A DNA stretch of 64,000 bases, from the NCBI RefSeq assembly GCF_015694345.1, contig NZ_JADQDC010000003.1:124001-188000 (forward strand), read 5' to 3'. The notes below the pieces were generated by a model that was not told where the DNA came from, did no database searches, and saw only the letters and a program-made list of their open reading frames with translations. This document shows positions 35,814 through 44,516 of this stretch, one piece after another. How positions within the stretch are numbered: position 1 is the stretch's first letter; every line of letters starts with the position of its first letter. Origin of the DNA: Novosphingobium jiangmenense (GTDB lineage: Bacteria > Pseudomonadota > Alphaproteobacteria > Sphingomonadales > Sphingomonadaceae). Made by a program: the position numbers and the translations under genes.

Positions 35814-36740
35814 ATGGATTCTGCAACGCCCCTCGGTTCGACCGTAGCCCTGCCCGCGGAGTGGCGCGATTTCTTCGCGTTGACCAAGCCGCGCGTGATG
35901 ACGCTTGTGATCTTCAGCGGCCTGTGCGGCCTGCTGGCAGCGCCGGGCGAGATCCACCCGATCATCGCCTTCACGGCAATCCTGTGCATCGCAGTCGGAG
36001 CTGGTGGTGCCGCCGCACTCAACATGTGGTGGGAAGCCGATCTCGATGCAGGGATGAAGCGGACGTCCAAGCGGCCGCTGCCCTCGGGCCGCATGGACCC
36101 GACCTCGGCGCGTGATTTCGGCTTTGCTCTGTCCGGCGCATCGGTCGTTATCATGGGGCTGGGCGTGAATTGGCTTGCAGCCGCGATCCTTGCCTTCTCG
36201 ATCTTTTACTATGCCTGGATCTATACCGTCTGGCTCAAGCCACGCACGCCGCAGAACATCGTGATCGGTGGCGGGGCGGGGGCCTTTCCGCCGCTGATCG
36301 GCTGGGTCGCGGTGACCGGCAATATCACGCTCATGCCGGTGCTGCTGTTCCTCATCATCTTCATGTGGACGCCGCCGCACTTCTGGGCGCTCGCGCTGTT
36401 CGTGCAGATCGACTACGCCAAGGTCGGCATCCCGATGATGCCGGTCGTCGCCGGTGAAAAGTCGACGCGCCGTCAGATCCTGATCTATGCGCTGCTGCTC
36501 CTGCCGGTCACTCTGGCGCCGTGGTGGATTGGTGGCACAGGTTGGGTATACGGCGTCTCGGCGCTGGTCCTTGGCCTGATCTTTGTCGCACTTTCGATCA
36601 AGGTCGGCCTGCGCGAGTCAGGTCCTGATGACAACATGAAGCCCGAAAAGCGCCTGTTCGCCTACTCGGTGCTCTATCTCTTCGTCCTTTTCGGCATGCT
36701 GGCGGGGGACCGGCTTGCCACAGTGCAAGGCTGGCAATGA
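35814..36740 (+). CDS. ctaB: protoheme IX farnesyltransferase (heme O synthase)
   Basis: 308 residues with nine predicted membrane helices. The prenyl-diphosphate site is [15 protein letters not shown], preceded by [14 protein letters not shown]; the second acidic loop is in the middle of the chain. It attaches a farnesyl group to heme B, giving heme O for the oxidase. The TGA overlaps the start of the next small gene (ATGA). ATG at 35814. Confidence 0.95.
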   Translation: MDSATPLGSTVALPAEWRDFFALTKPRVMTLVIFSGLCGLLAAPGEIHPIIAFTAILCIAVGAGGAAALNMWWEADLDAGMKRTSKRPLPSGRMDPTSARDFGFALSGASVVIMGLGVNWLAAAILAFSIFYYAWIYTVWLKPRTPQNIVIGGGAGAFPPLIGWVAVTGNITLMPVLLFLIIFMWTPPHFWALALFVQIDYAKVGIPMMPVVAGEKSTRRQILIYALLLLPVTLAPWWIGGTGWVYGVSALVLGLIFVALSIKVGLRESGPDDNMKPEKRLFAYSVLYLFVLFGMLAGDRLATVQGWQ

Positions 36741-36904
36741 TGAATGACCCCAAGCAGCATACCCACCTCGGCAAGGAAGAGACCGCACTCTATCGCGCGC
36801 GCCAGCGCAGCCGCAACAAGGCGCTCGGCATCGTGCTGGGATCGCTGGCGGTGCTGTTCTTCGCGATCTCGATCGTGAAGATCGCCGCGCAAGTGAGCCA
36901 CTGA
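36737..36904 (+). CDS. 55-residue single-pass membrane protein in the oxidase assembly cluster (CoxF-like)
   Basis: 55 residues encoded from ATGATG at 36737, overlapping the ctaB stop. A polar N-terminus ([20 protein letters not shown]) is followed by a single membrane helix ([19 protein letters not shown]). It lies between ctaB and ctaG, 1 base before the ctaG ATG. Short proteins of this kind at this position are annotated CoxF or oxidase assembly proteins in alphaproteobacteria. Position and topology support the call; a molecular role is not established from sequence. Confidence 0.8.
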   Translation: MMNDPKQHTHLGKEETALYRARQRSRNKALGIVLGSLAVLFFAISIVKIAAQVSH

Positions 36905-36905
36905 C

Positions 36906-37547
36906 ATGGTGGGTACCGTAGCGCCCGATGCGCGCAGGAACCGCAACGTCGGCCTGATGGCTGCCGGCGCCGCTTTGGCCATGCTTGGCCTCGGCTATGC
37001 TTCGGTTCCGCTTTACAGGTTGTTCTGCCAGGTGACCGGCTATGGCGGCACCACGCAGCGCGCAACGGCCGACAAGCTGGCGGGCGTGAAGGTTGCGGGC
37101 AAGATGATCCGCGTGCGCTTTGATGCCAACACCGCGCCGGGCTTGCCGTGGATGTTCAAGCCGCAGCAGGTCACGCAGGACCTGCGCATCGGTGAGCGCA
37201 AGATCGCCACGTTCGAAGCCAAGAACCTCTCGGGTCGTCCGATTACCGGCACTGCGATCTTCAACGTGTCGCCCGAGCAGGCCGGCAAGTACTTCAACAA
37301 GATCCAGTGCTTCTGCTTTACCGAGCAGAAGCTCGTGCCCGGCCAGGATGTCCGGATGCCGGTGATCTACTACGTGGACCCTGCGATTCTCGATGATCCC
37401 GGCGCGAACAACATCGAGGAGATCACGTTGAGCTACACCTTCAACGAGACCCCCGAAAGCGCTGCACAGGCGCATAATTCCGCCGGGGCCAAGCCACTTG
37501 CTCTATTGGCAGAAAAGCCTCTGGACCGCGCGCAAGTGCGGCGATAA
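36906..37547 (+). CDS. ctaG: cytochrome c oxidase copper-assembly protein CtaG (Cox11)
   Basis: 213 residues. One N-terminal membrane helix (~15-35, GLMAAGAALAMLGLGYASVP) precedes YRLFCQVTGYGGT. The periplasmic Ig-like domain has the copper motif IQCFCFTEQ and the late DPAILDD...IEEITLSYTF block. It delivers copper to CuB of subunit I. ATG at 36906, directly after the small CoxF-like gene. Confidence 0.96.
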   Translation: MVGTVAPDARRNRNVGLMAAGAALAMLGLGYASVPLYRLFCQVTGYGGTTQRATADKLAGVKVAGKMIRVRFDANTAPGLPWMFKPQQVTQDLRIGERKIATFEAKNLSGRPITGTAIFNVSPEQAGKYFNKIQCFCFTEQKLVPGQDVRMPVIYYVDPAILDDPGANNIEEITLSYTFNETPESAAQAHNSAGAKPLALLAEKPLDRAQVRR

Positions 37548-37628
37548 AGGCCCAAGTGAACTGCGCCCGAAGCGTCCTGCTGCGGGCTAGCCATTACGAC
37601 CAGACTGACTGGGGGAATTGAGGCGATC

Positions 37629-38450
37629 ATGGCCGGCGCAAAGAACCACGATTATCATATCCTTCCGCCCGACGTGTGGCCCTTCATCGGTGCCCTCTCG
37701 GCGCTGACGATGACCAGCGGCGGCGTGCTCTACATGCACAAGATGGCCGGTGGCCATGCCGTGTTCTTCGCAGGCCTCTTGGGCGTGATCGTCACGTTCT
37801 TCTCGTGGTTCGGCAAGATCATCAAGGAAGCCCATGCGGGCGACCACACCCCGGTGGTGCAGCTGCACCAGCGCTATGGCATGATCCTGTTCATCGCTTC
37901 GGAAGTGATGTTCTTCGTCGGCTGGTTCTGGGCCTTCTTCGACTTCTCGCTGTTCCCTTCGACGCTCGCCGAAGTGGTCGGTGGCCAGTGGCCGCCCAAG
38001 GCGATCGAAGCGGTCATGGACCCGTTCGACCTGCCGCTGCTCAACACGCTGATCCTGCTCTGCTCGGGCACCACGCTGACTTGGGCGCACCACGCCCTGA
38101 TCCACGGTGACCGCGAAGGCCTGAAGAAGGGCCTGTGGGCAACGATCATCCTGGGCGCCGTGTTCTCGATGATCCAGGCCTACGAATACGCCCACGCGCC
38201 GTTCGCCTTCGGCACCAACACCTACGGCTCGGCCTTCTACATGGCGACCGGGTTCCACGGCTTCCACGTGATCGTCGGCACCGTGTTCCTCGTGGTCTGC
38301 CTGATCCGCGCCTACAAGGGCCACTTTACCCCGCGCCAGCACTTCGGTTTCGAAGCAGCCGCGTGGTACTGGCACTTCGTCGACGTGGTGTGGCTGTTCC
38401 TGTTCGTCGCCATCTACGTGTGGGGCGGCTGGGGCTACAAGATCCACTGA
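37629..38450 (+). CDS. ctaE: cytochrome c oxidase subunit III
   Basis: 273 residues with seven membrane helices. NHDYHILPPDVWPFIGAL begins the chain, and TLTWAHHALIHGDR, GTNTYGSAFYMATGFHGFH and WYWHFVDVVWLFLFVAIY are strong family blocks. It stabilises the catalytic core. The Glu of helix III is present in RFGSEVMFF-like FIASEVMFFVGWFWAFF. The TGA shares one base with the next ATG. Confidence 0.96.
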   Translation: MAGAKNHDYHILPPDVWPFIGALSALTMTSGGVLYMHKMAGGHAVFFAGLLGVIVTFFSWFGKIIKEAHAGDHTPVVQLHQRYGMILFIASEVMFFVGWFWAFFDFSLFPSTLAEVVGGQWPPKAIEAVMDPFDLPLLNTLILLCSGTTLTWAHHALIHGDREGLKKGLWATIILGAVFSMIQAYEYAHAPFAFGTNTYGSAFYMATGFHGFHVIVGTVFLVVCLIRAYKGHFTPRQHFGFEAAAWYWHFVDVVWLFLFVAIYVWGGWGYKIH

Positions 38451-38821
38451 TGCCGTCTGGCGACAGCCAGCACTCGAAGGGGCAGCCGGGGATTACCCAG
38501 GCTGCCCTTTTCGGTTTGTGCCCGCGCTGCGGGGCCAAGGGGCTTTGGGCTGGCCTTGCGGCGCTGGCAGATCGCTGCCCGACGTGTGGGCTTGAATTCG
38601 AACGCCTCGAACCGCGCGGACGGGGAATGTATCTCGTCGTCCTGCCGGTCACGATCCTGCTGGTTCTCGCGGCGCTCAAGCTGGATGACATCGTCCAGTT
38701 GCCGGTCTGGGCGCTGATCGGCCTGTGGGGCACGCTGGTGCCAGCCGTCGTGACAGCCACCCTGCGCTACGCCAAGGCAACCGTGCTGATGGCGCGACTC
38801 GAAAAGGAAGGTCTCCAGTGA
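38450..38821 (+). CDS. DUF983 membrane protein
   Basis: 123 residues. An N-terminal zinc-ribbon-like part holds two pairs (CPRCGAKGLW and CPTCGLEFERLEPRGRGMY), then two membrane helices. This is the DUF983 layout, a family recurrently placed after ctaE in alphaproteobacteria and probably linked to oxidase assembly. ATG overlaps the ctaE stop, and its own stop overlaps SURF1 by one base. Confidence 0.9.
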   Translation: MPSGDSQHSKGQPGITQAALFGLCPRCGAKGLWAGLAALADRCPTCGLEFERLEPRGRGMYLVVLPVTILLVLAALKLDDIVQLPVWALIGLWGTLVPAVVTATLRYAKATVLMARLEKEGLQ

Positions 38822-39405
38822 TGCGGCGCGTGCCGATCGTCTCCACCGTGATCGTGATTGCCGCCGTCCTGACGATGATCGGGCTCGGCGTGTGGCAGCT
38901 TGAGCGCCTGCAATGGAAGCAGAGCCTTCTGGCGCACTACACTGCCGCCATGGCTGACAAGGCAGAAGCGCCTTTCCCTTCGGCCAATACGCAGGAGATC
39001 GAGGCTGTCCTGTTTCGGCATTCGAGCGTGAACTGCCGCTTCACCTCTGAGTGGAACTCCATTTCAGGGCGAAACGCGAATGATCAGGCTGGCTACGTCC
39101 ACGTCGTGCTCTGCGGGATCGAGGGGAACAGGACGGCATACGTTCAGGCTGGCTGGACCCAAGGGCCGCAACACCCCGATTGGAAAGGCGGCCCGGTAAG
39201 TGGCCTGATCGCTCCCTACATTGGCGGCACCGCTCGTCTGATCGCCGATCCACCTGCTCCCGGCTTCGAGGCCAGTGCAAAGCCTGATCCCAACGACATT
39301 CCCAACAACCACCTCGCCTACGCTGTCCAGTGGTTCTTCTTCGCAGGCGTCGCCTTGGTGATCTACACCCTCGCCCTGCGCAAGCGCTGGCGGGAGCGGG
39401 CCTGA
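38821..39405 (+). CDS. SURF1-family cytochrome oxidase assembly protein
   Basis: 194 residues. A membrane helix at each end (IVSTVIVIAAVLTMIGLGVW and YAVQWFFFAGVALVIYTLAL) flanks a periplasmic beta domain, the SURF1 topology. GVWQLERLQWKQ and the terminal NNHLAYAVQWFFFA are signature blocks. It helps insert heme a into subunit I. It is shorter than typical SURF1 (about 230-250), with a reduced central domain. Last gene of the oxidase cluster. Confidence 0.88.
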   Translation: MRRVPIVSTVIVIAAVLTMIGLGVWQLERLQWKQSLLAHYTAAMADKAEAPFPSANTQEIEAVLFRHSSVNCRFTSEWNSISGRNANDQAGYVHVVLCGIEGNRTAYVQAGWTQGPQHPDWKGGPVSGLIAPYIGGTARLIADPPAPGFEASAKPDPNDIPNNHLAYAVQWFFFAGVALVIYTLALRKRWRERA

Positions 39406-39454
39406 CTCCTCAATCCTTGCCCTTTGCGCCCATGGCCGCTAACCGCGCAAACCC

Positions 39455-40861
39455 ATGAAGTACGTCAGCACCCGGGGGCAGGCACCCTCGCTCGATTTCC
39501 AGGGCGTCACGCTCGCAGGCCTCGCTTCGGATGGCGGTCTCTACGTGCCCGAAACCTGGCCGCAGTTCAGCGCTGACGAGATCGCGGCGATGGCAGGGCT
39601 TCCCTATGCGAAGCTCGCGCAGACGATCATGCAGCCTTTCGTCGGCGACTGCCTGACGCCCGAGCGCCTGCTCGAATTGTGCGAGCAGGCCTATGGCCGC
39701 TTCGCCCATGCCGCCGTCGTTCCGCTCAAGCAGCTGGACGAGACGCAGTGGGTGCTCGAACTGTTCCATGGCCCCACGCTGGCCTTCAAGGACGTCGCGT
39801 TGCAACTGCTCGGACTGCTGTTCGAGGAATTCCTGGCGCGCGGGGATGACCACATCACCATCGTCGGCGCCACCTCCGGCGATACCGGCTCGGCGGCGAT
39901 CGACGCGGTCGCCGGTCGCGCCAAGGTCGACATCTTCATGCTTCACCCGCATGGCCGCGTGTCCGACGTCCAGCGCCGCCAGATGACCACCGTCATTGCG
40001 CCCAACGTCCACAACATCGCCATCGACGGCAGCTTCGACGATGCCCAGGCGATGGTGAAGCGCATGTTCAACGATGCCGCGATGACCAGCCGCTTCGGCA
40101 TCGCCGCGGTGAACTCGATCAACTGGGCCCGCCTGATGGCGCAGGTGGTCTATTACTTCTACGCCGCGCTGCAGCTCGGCGCGCCGCAGCGCAAGGTCGC
40201 CTTCTCGGTTCCGACCGGCAACTTCGGCGACGTGTTTGCAGGCTATGTGGCGGCGAAGATGGGCCTTCCCATCGAGCGTCTGATCGTCGCCACCAACGTC
40301 AACGACATTCTTCATCGCGCACTGTCGAGCGGCGACTATTCGGCCAGCACCGTGACCCCCACCGCTGCGCCGTCGATGGACATCCAGGTCTCCTCGAACT
40401 TCGAACGCCTGCTGTTCGACGGCTGCGGTCGCGATGGTTCGGCAATGGCCGCGCAGATGAAGCACTTCGAAGCGACCAAGGCGATGCAACTGACCAACCA
40501 GCAGCGCGAATCGGCCGCCGAGCTGTTCACCTCCGAACGCGCCGATGCCGGGCAGATGGCAAATGCCATGCAGTGGGCCTATGAAGCTTGCGGCGAAGTG
40601 CTGGACCCGCACACCGCCATTGGCCTCCATGCCGCCCGCATCGCTGAAGGCATCTCTGCCGGCGTTCCCATCGTCACGCTCGCCACCGCACACCCGGCCA
40701 AGTTCGTCGATGCGGTTGAACGCGCCACCGGCGTGCGCCCGGGCCTGCCTTCGCGCGTTGGCGACCTGTTCGAACGCGAAGAGCGCTACGACCGTTTGCC
40801 CGGCGAGTACGACGCTATCGCCGCCTACGTTGCCGAGCGCGCGACGCTCAAGCATGGCTGA
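39455..40861 (+). CDS. thrC: threonine synthase
   Basis: 468 residues starting MKYVSTRGQAPSLDFQGVTL. LAFKDVALQLLG holds the PLP lysine, GATSGDTGSAAIDA the phosphate loop, and VPTGNFGDVFAGY the second PLP-contact block. It is the longer, type-II-like enzyme that converts O-phosphohomoserine to threonine. Its last 8 bases overlap the downstream methyltransferase start, so the two are coupled. Confidence 0.96.
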   Translation: MKYVSTRGQAPSLDFQGVTLAGLASDGGLYVPETWPQFSADEIAAMAGLPYAKLAQTIMQPFVGDCLTPERLLELCEQAYGRFAHAAVVPLKQLDETQWVLELFHGPTLAFKDVALQLLGLLFEEFLARGDDHITIVGATSGDTGSAAIDAVAGRAKVDIFMLHPHGRVSDVQRRQMTTVIAPNVHNIAIDGSFDDAQAMVKRMFNDAAMTSRFGIAAVNSINWARLMAQVVYYFYAALQLGAPQRKVAFSVPTGNFGDVFAGYVAAKMGLPIERLIVATNVNDILHRALSSGDYSASTVTPTAAPSMDIQVSSNFERLLFDGCGRDGSAMAAQMKHFEATKAMQLTNQQRESAAELFTSERADAGQMANAMQWAYEACGEVLDPHTAIGLHAARIAEGISAGVPIVTLATAHPAKFVDAVERATGVRPGLPSRVGDLFEREERYDRLPGEYDAIAAYVAERATLKHG

Positions 40862-41738
40862 TCTCGATCTCCAGCCGAAGCTGATGGTCGGCGAGGGCTG
40901 GGCGGACTTCGCCCTGCTCGATTCCGGCCACGGCCGAAAGCTGGAGCAATATGGCCCGCATCGCTTCATCCGTCCCGAACCGCAAGCGATGTGGACGCCG
41001 CGCACTTCGGACTGGCGCGCGGACGCCCAGTTCGTCCCGGGCTCCGACGAAGACGGCGGCGGGCGCTGGCAGTTCGACCACCCCGTGCCCCGCGAGGGCT
41101 GGGAACTCGGCTGGAACGACGTCCGTTTCACTGCCTCGTGCACCCCTTTCCGCCACCTCGGCTTCTTCCCCGACATGGCCCCGGTGTGGGAATGGATGGG
41201 CGAACGCCTCGCCGGAAGACCTGACGCCCAGACGCTCAACCTGTTCGGCTACACCGGCGTCGGCACGCTGGCGCTGTCCGAGTACGGCCCGGTCACCCAC
41301 GTCGACGCCTCGAAGAAGTCCGTCGCCCAGGCCCGCGCCAACGCACAACTTTCGGGCATGGCCGAACGCCCGGTCCGTTGGATCATCGACGACGCCGCCA
41401 AGTTCACCGCCCGCGAAGTCCGTCGCGGTCGCCGCTACGACGGCATCATCCTCGATCCGCCCAAGTTCGGCCGTGGCCCTGATGGCGAAGTCTGGCGGCT
41501 TGAGGAAAGCCTCCCCGGCCTGATCACCGATTGCGCCCGGTTGCTCGACGCCGACAGCCGCTTCCTCTTCCTCACCGTCTACGCCGTGCGCATGTCCTCG
41601 CTCGCCATCGCCGGCCTGCTGTCCGAAGCGCTGAAGGACCTGCCCGGCACGATCGAGCACGGCGACCTCTGTATCCGCGAACAGGGTGAGGGCGGGCGTC
41701 ACTTGCCCACTGCCATCTTCGCGCGGTGGCGGGTTTGA
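40854..41738 (+). CDS. class I SAM-dependent methyltransferase (RlmI-like C-terminal fold)
   Basis: 294 residues from the ATG at 40854. Motif I is LNLFGYTGVGTLALSEYG, the acidic loop VTHVDASKKSVAQARANAQL, and motif IV LDPPKFGRGPDGEVW. This DPPK/R arrangement is typical of RNA methyltransferases of the RlmI/RlmK class, but the PUA domain is absent. Its target, probably rRNA, is not proven. No dedicated promoter is visible because it overlaps thrC. Confidence 0.82.
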   Translation: MADLDLQPKLMVGEGWADFALLDSGHGRKLEQYGPHRFIRPEPQAMWTPRTSDWRADAQFVPGSDEDGGGRWQFDHPVPREGWELGWNDVRFTASCTPFRHLGFFPDMAPVWEWMGERLAGRPDAQTLNLFGYTGVGTLALSEYGPVTHVDASKKSVAQARANAQLSGMAERPVRWIIDDAAKFTAREVRRGRRYDGIILDPPKFGRGPDGEVWRLEESLPGLITDCARLLDADSRFLFLTVYAVRMSSLAIAGLLSEALKDLPGTIEHGDLCIREQGEGGRHLPTAIFARWRV

Positions 41739-41781
41739 CCTCAGGATTGAAATTTGCAGGCAATGCTGCTATCTGATCCGG

Positions 41782-41811
41782 ACCAAACGACATTGGCTGA
41801 TGCCATTGGAT
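41782..41811. repeat. duplicated ~30-bp element, copy 1
   Basis: ACCAAACGACATTGGCT plus CCATTGGAT with a 4-base spacer. Copy 2 at 41980-42010 is identical in both blocks with a 5-base spacer. On the minus strand each copy contains the sequence around an ATG-TCG-TTT-GGT start. This copy leads into a frame that runs antisense into the methyltransferase gene end. Confidence 0.85.
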
Positions 41812-41847
41812 AAACCCCCATCGTTGCAGCGGTGGGGGTTTCTTTTT
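41812..41847 (+). terminator. intrinsic terminator after the methyltransferase gene
   Basis: AAACCCCCA (41812-41820) pairs with TGGGGGTTT (41833-41841), followed by CTTTTT. It abuts repeat copy 1. Confidence 0.88.
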
Positions 41848-41861
41848 GGACCTGTCCGTTC

Positions 41862-41887
41862 GGGGGACGCGTTGCAGCGCATCCCCC
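41862..41887 (-). terminator. hairpin downstream of the 32-codon frame
   Basis: Read on the minus strand, GGGGGATGCG pairs with CGCGTCCCCC through a 6-base loop, with one U-G pair. On the plus strand the same position is a C-A mismatch, which favours a minus-strand RNA. It begins 5 bases after the small frame's stop; no U-run follows. Confidence 0.5.
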
Positions 41888-41892
41888 TCCCG

Positions 41893-41991
41893 TCAGCCTC
41901 GCTTGCGGCCTGCCACTTCGACCACCTTCAGGATGAGGGTGGCAAAAGCGAACATGGCCCCAAGGAAGAGGCAAAGGTCACCAAACGACAT
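41893..41991 (-). CDS. candidate 32-residue single-pass membrane peptide
   Basis: ATG at 41991 with GGAGAG about 9-14 bases upstream, stop at 41895-41893. The peptide starts MSFGDLCLFLGAMFAF, continues as one hydrophobic helix and ends with the basic tail AGRKRG. This looks like small membrane-active peptides of type I toxin-antitoxin loci or other small membrane regulators. I do not recognise a named family. Its start region is the duplicated 30-bp element (copy 2), and a hairpin follows the stop. Coding status is inferred from the start signal, composition and flanking structure, not from homology. Confidence 0.5.
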   Translation of the reverse strand: MSFGDLCLFLGAMFAFATLILKVVEVAGRKRG

Positions 41992-42010
41992 TGGCTTCTC
42001 TCCATTGGAT
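41980..42010. repeat. duplicated ~30-bp element, copy 2
   Basis: Same two blocks as copy 1 (17 and 9 identical bases). On the minus strand it supplies the Shine-Dalgarno-like GGAGAG and the ATG of the 32-codon frame. Confidence 0.85.
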
Positions 42011-42067
42011 CACGGCAAGATTGCCGCGGAACCGTTAGAGCAGTTTCATAACGAGTTTACGAGATGG

Positions 42068-42098
42068 GGGCGTTGTAGGATGCGCCGTCACAACGCCC
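42068..42098. repeat. 9-bp perfect inverted repeat before folB
   Basis: GGGCGTTGT (42068-42076) and ACAACGCCC (42090-42098) with a 13-base loop, 44 bases before the folB start. It could be a leader hairpin or operator, or end a transcript. Apart from the elements listed, I see nothing else in the 404-base gap 41739-42142. Confidence 0.6.
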
Positions 42099-42142
42099 GA
42101 TGAGATGGACTTTCTGAAATCCCGGTGCCAAAGAGCCCACCC

Positions 42143-42517
42143 ATGTCCGACAGCCTGATCCTCGAAGTCGCCAATCTCGAAACCGATGTCCTGACCGGGA
42201 TATATTCGGAAGAGACTGGCCGCCCGCAGCCGCTGCGCATCACCATGCGCGTCGGGCTCAAGCATCAGGATCGCTACACCGCCGATTGCCCGCTTGCCGC
42301 CAGCAAGAACTACATGGACCTCAAGTTCGCGGCGACCGACGGCTTGCCCAAGGGGGTGCATTTCAAGCTGATCGAGGCCGTGGCAGACCACATCATCGAA
42401 ACGCTGATGTTGCAGGATGATCGGGTTCAGTGGGTGGAAGTGAAGATCGTGAAGCTGGCTATCAGCGAGAACGGCGAGGAAATCGGGATCACCCTGAAGC
42501 GCGAGCGCAAGGCTTGA
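42143..42517 (+). CDS. folB: dihydroneopterin aldolase
   Basis: 124 residues from the ATG at 42143 (MSDSLILEVANLE). LTGIYSEETGRPQPLRI carries the substrate-binding Glu, DLKFAATDGLP and VEVKIVKLAIS with the catalytic Lys complete the tunnelling fold. It converts dihydroneopterin to 6-hydroxymethyldihydropterin in folate synthesis. A GTG at 42125 is an alternative start. The TGA overlaps the TTG of the next gene. Confidence 0.88.
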   Translation: MSDSLILEVANLETDVLTGIYSEETGRPQPLRITMRVGLKHQDRYTADCPLAASKNYMDLKFAATDGLPKGVHFKLIEAVADHIIETLMLQDDRVQWVEVKIVKLAISENGEEIGITLKRERKA

Positions 42518-43275
42518 GCCAGCGCCCGCTCGCGCTAGTCACCGGCGGATGGCGCCGGATCGGCGGCGCGATTGCCCGCAAGCTCGCAGGCGAGGGCTGG
42601 GACCTCGCACTCCACGCCCACCGCCCCTCCACCTTTGACAACGAGTTCAAGGCCCAGCTCGAATGGCTTGGCGCGGCGGTCCATCCCGTTTCGGGCGACC
42701 TCGAAGACCCCGCCTATCCACCGAGTCTGCTGGCGGAGGTCATCACGCTCGCTGGTCGCTCACCGGACCTTTTGGTGAACTGCGCCTCCCTGTTTCACGA
42801 CGATCGTGCCGAGACGATCACGTCTGAAGCGCTCGAGCAGCACTTCCGCGTGAACCTCTTCGCCCCGCTGCTGCTCACCCGCGCCTTCGCCGAGGCCTTG
42901 GGCGAGCGTGACGGTTCGGTGGTCAACATCCTCGACCAGCGCGTGCTCAATCCCGTGCCGGACCAGATCAGCTACACGCTGTCCAAGCAGGCACTCCACG
43001 CTTCGGTGCGGACGATGGCAAGAGCGATGGCGCCCAAGGTGCGCGTCAATGGCGTCGCCCCGGGCCTGATCCTGCCAACCGCCGATTACGATGCCGAGCA
43101 ATGGCGGCGGCTCGAGGACATCATGCCGCTCAAGCGTCTCCCCGGTGCCGACGAGATCGCCGACGCCGTGCACTACCTGGCCAGCGCCAAATCCGTCACC
43201 GGACAGACTTTGTTCGTCGATGCCGGCGCGGCCCTTGAATCTTATGCGCGCGACTTCGTATATCTCGAGAAGTGA
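42514..43275 (+). CDS. SDR oxidoreductase, possible FolM/pteridine reductase-like
   Basis: 253 residues from a TTG at 42514 overlapping the folB stop. The cofactor loop reads [12 protein letters not shown], with the Arg-Arg typical of NADPH-dependent FolM/PTR1-type enzymes in place of the common TGxxxGIG. The NCAS motif is present, and the catalytic Tyr/Lys are in [13 protein letters not shown]. Position next to folB supports pterin reduction. A generic SDR role cannot be excluded. Its stop overlaps the moaA GTG start. Confidence 0.75.
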   Translation: MSQRPLALVTGGWRRIGGAIARKLAGEGWDLALHAHRPSTFDNEFKAQLEWLGAAVHPVSGDLEDPAYPPSLLAEVITLAGRSPDLLVNCASLFHDDRAETITSEALEQHFRVNLFAPLLLTRAFAEALGERDGSVVNILDQRVLNPVPDQISYTLSKQALHASVRTMARAMAPKVRVNGVAPGLILPTADYDAEQWRRLEDIMPLKRLPGADEIADAVHYLASAKSVTGQTLFVDAGAALESYARDFVYLEK

Positions 43276-44276
43276 CAGCGCCTGCACCTCTGATTGACCG
43301 GTTCGCCCGCCGGATCACCTACCTCCGCTTGTCGGTCACCGATCGCTGCGATCTGCGGTGCGCCTACTGCATGCCAGAACGGATGGAGTTCCTGCCCAAG
43401 GCGGAAGTCCTTACCCTTGAGGAACTCCACCGCCTCTCGCTCCACTTCATCGCCCGCGGCGTCCGCAAGATTCGCCTGACCGGGGGCGAGCCGCTCGTTC
43501 GCCGGGACATGATGGAACTGGTGCGCGCGCTGGGCCGCAAGCTTGGTGACGGACTCGATGAGCTGACTCTGACGACCAACGGTACGCGGCTTACGGAGTT
43601 TGCAGATGACCTCGCCGCCGCCGGGGTCAAGCGCATCAATGTCTCGCTCGACACGCTGGATCGTGAGGCGTTTGCCAAGCTCTCCCGCCGTGACATGCTG
43701 CCGCAGGTGCTCGAGGGAATCGCCGCCGCAAAGGAGGCCGGGCTCAAGGTCAAGATCAACGCCGTCGCGCTCAAGGACATCAACGAGGCGGAAATCCCCT
43801 CGCTGATCGAATGGGGGCACGGTGCCGGACATGACATGACCCTGATCGAGGTCATGCCGCTGGGCGAGATCGAAGGCGATCGCTTCGATCATTACCTGCC
43901 GCTCGATGCCGTTCGCCGCGATCTGGAGAAGCGCTGGACGCTGACCGACAGCGACGCCCGTTCGGGCGGTCCCGCGCGCTATGTCGACATTGCCGAAACC
44001 GGCGGTCGTCTCGGCTTCATCACCCCGCTCACGGGCAACTTTTGCGCCGGTTGCAACCGCGTGCGCGTCACCGCCACTGGCCAGCTCTACATGTGCCTCG
44101 GTGGCGAGGGGAGGGTCGACCTGCGCGCCGCGCTGCGCTCGGAGGACCCGGACGGCGCCTTGTCCGAATGCTTCGCTCGCGCGATGGGCGAGAAGCAGGA
44201 ACGCCATTCCTTCGTGATCGACAAGCCCGGCGGTGCCCCCGCCGTTTCGCGCCACATGTCCACGACCGGCGGCTGA
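43272..44276 (+). CDS. moaA: GTP 3',8-cyclase (molybdenum cofactor biosynthesis MoaA)
   Basis: 334 residues from GTG at 43272. The radical-SAM cluster motif CDLRCAYC is at ~28. The second [4Fe-4S] ligands are in [19 protein letters not shown], and the C-terminus ends GG as required for activity. It converts GTP to the cyclic dehydro product that MoaC turns into cPMP. The start overlaps the SDR stop (GTGA), and moaD follows 3 bases on. Confidence 0.96.
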   Translation: MTAPAPLIDRFARRITYLRLSVTDRCDLRCAYCMPERMEFLPKAEVLTLEELHRLSLHFIARGVRKIRLTGGEPLVRRDMMELVRALGRKLGDGLDELTLTTNGTRLTEFADDLAAAGVKRINVSLDTLDREAFAKLSRRDMLPQVLEGIAAAKEAGLKVKINAVALKDINEAEIPSLIEWGHGAGHDMTLIEVMPLGEIEGDRFDHYLPLDAVRRDLEKRWTLTDSDARSGGPARYVDIAETGGRLGFITPLTGNFCAGCNRVRVTATGQLYMCLGGEGRVDLRAALRSEDPDGALSECFARAMGEKQERHSFVIDKPGGAPAVSRHMSTTGG

Positions 44277-44279
44277 GCC

Positions 44280-44516
44280 ATGGCAAAGCTCGTGTTCATG
44301 GGGCGGCTCGAAGACGTAGCCGGTGCGCCGGAAATGGCTGTAAAACCGGGACCGGTCGAACAGGTGCTCGCGGCGCTGGAACCGGCTCTGGCGGTCGAAC
44401 TGCTTGGTGAAAAGATCCGCATGGCCCTCAATGGCCGTCTCCTCACAGACGTCGGCGGCATCGTTCTTGCTCAAGGTGACGAACTCGCCTTCCTTCCCCC
44501 GGTGAGCGGTGGCTGA
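44280..44516 (+). CDS. moaD: molybdopterin synthase sulfur carrier subunit
   Basis: 78 residues with the ubiquitin-like fold and the mandatory C-terminal Gly-Gly (PPVSGG). ALNGRLLTDVGGIVLAQGDE resembles the beta-grasp core. The thiocarboxylated C-terminus donates sulfur to precursor Z within molybdopterin synthase. Its 3' end overlaps moaE by 8 bases. Confidence 0.94.
   Translation: MAKLVFMGRLEDVAGAPEMAVKPGPVEQVLAALEPALAVELLGEKIRMALNGRLLTDVGGIVLAQGDELAFLPPVSGG

Noticed and set aside
41782-42010. The duplicated 30-bp element as insertion-sequence ends or attachment sites
   Set aside because: The copies are direct repeats, and only a 32-codon frame lies between them, with no transposase or integrase. 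A small-gene duplication fits better.
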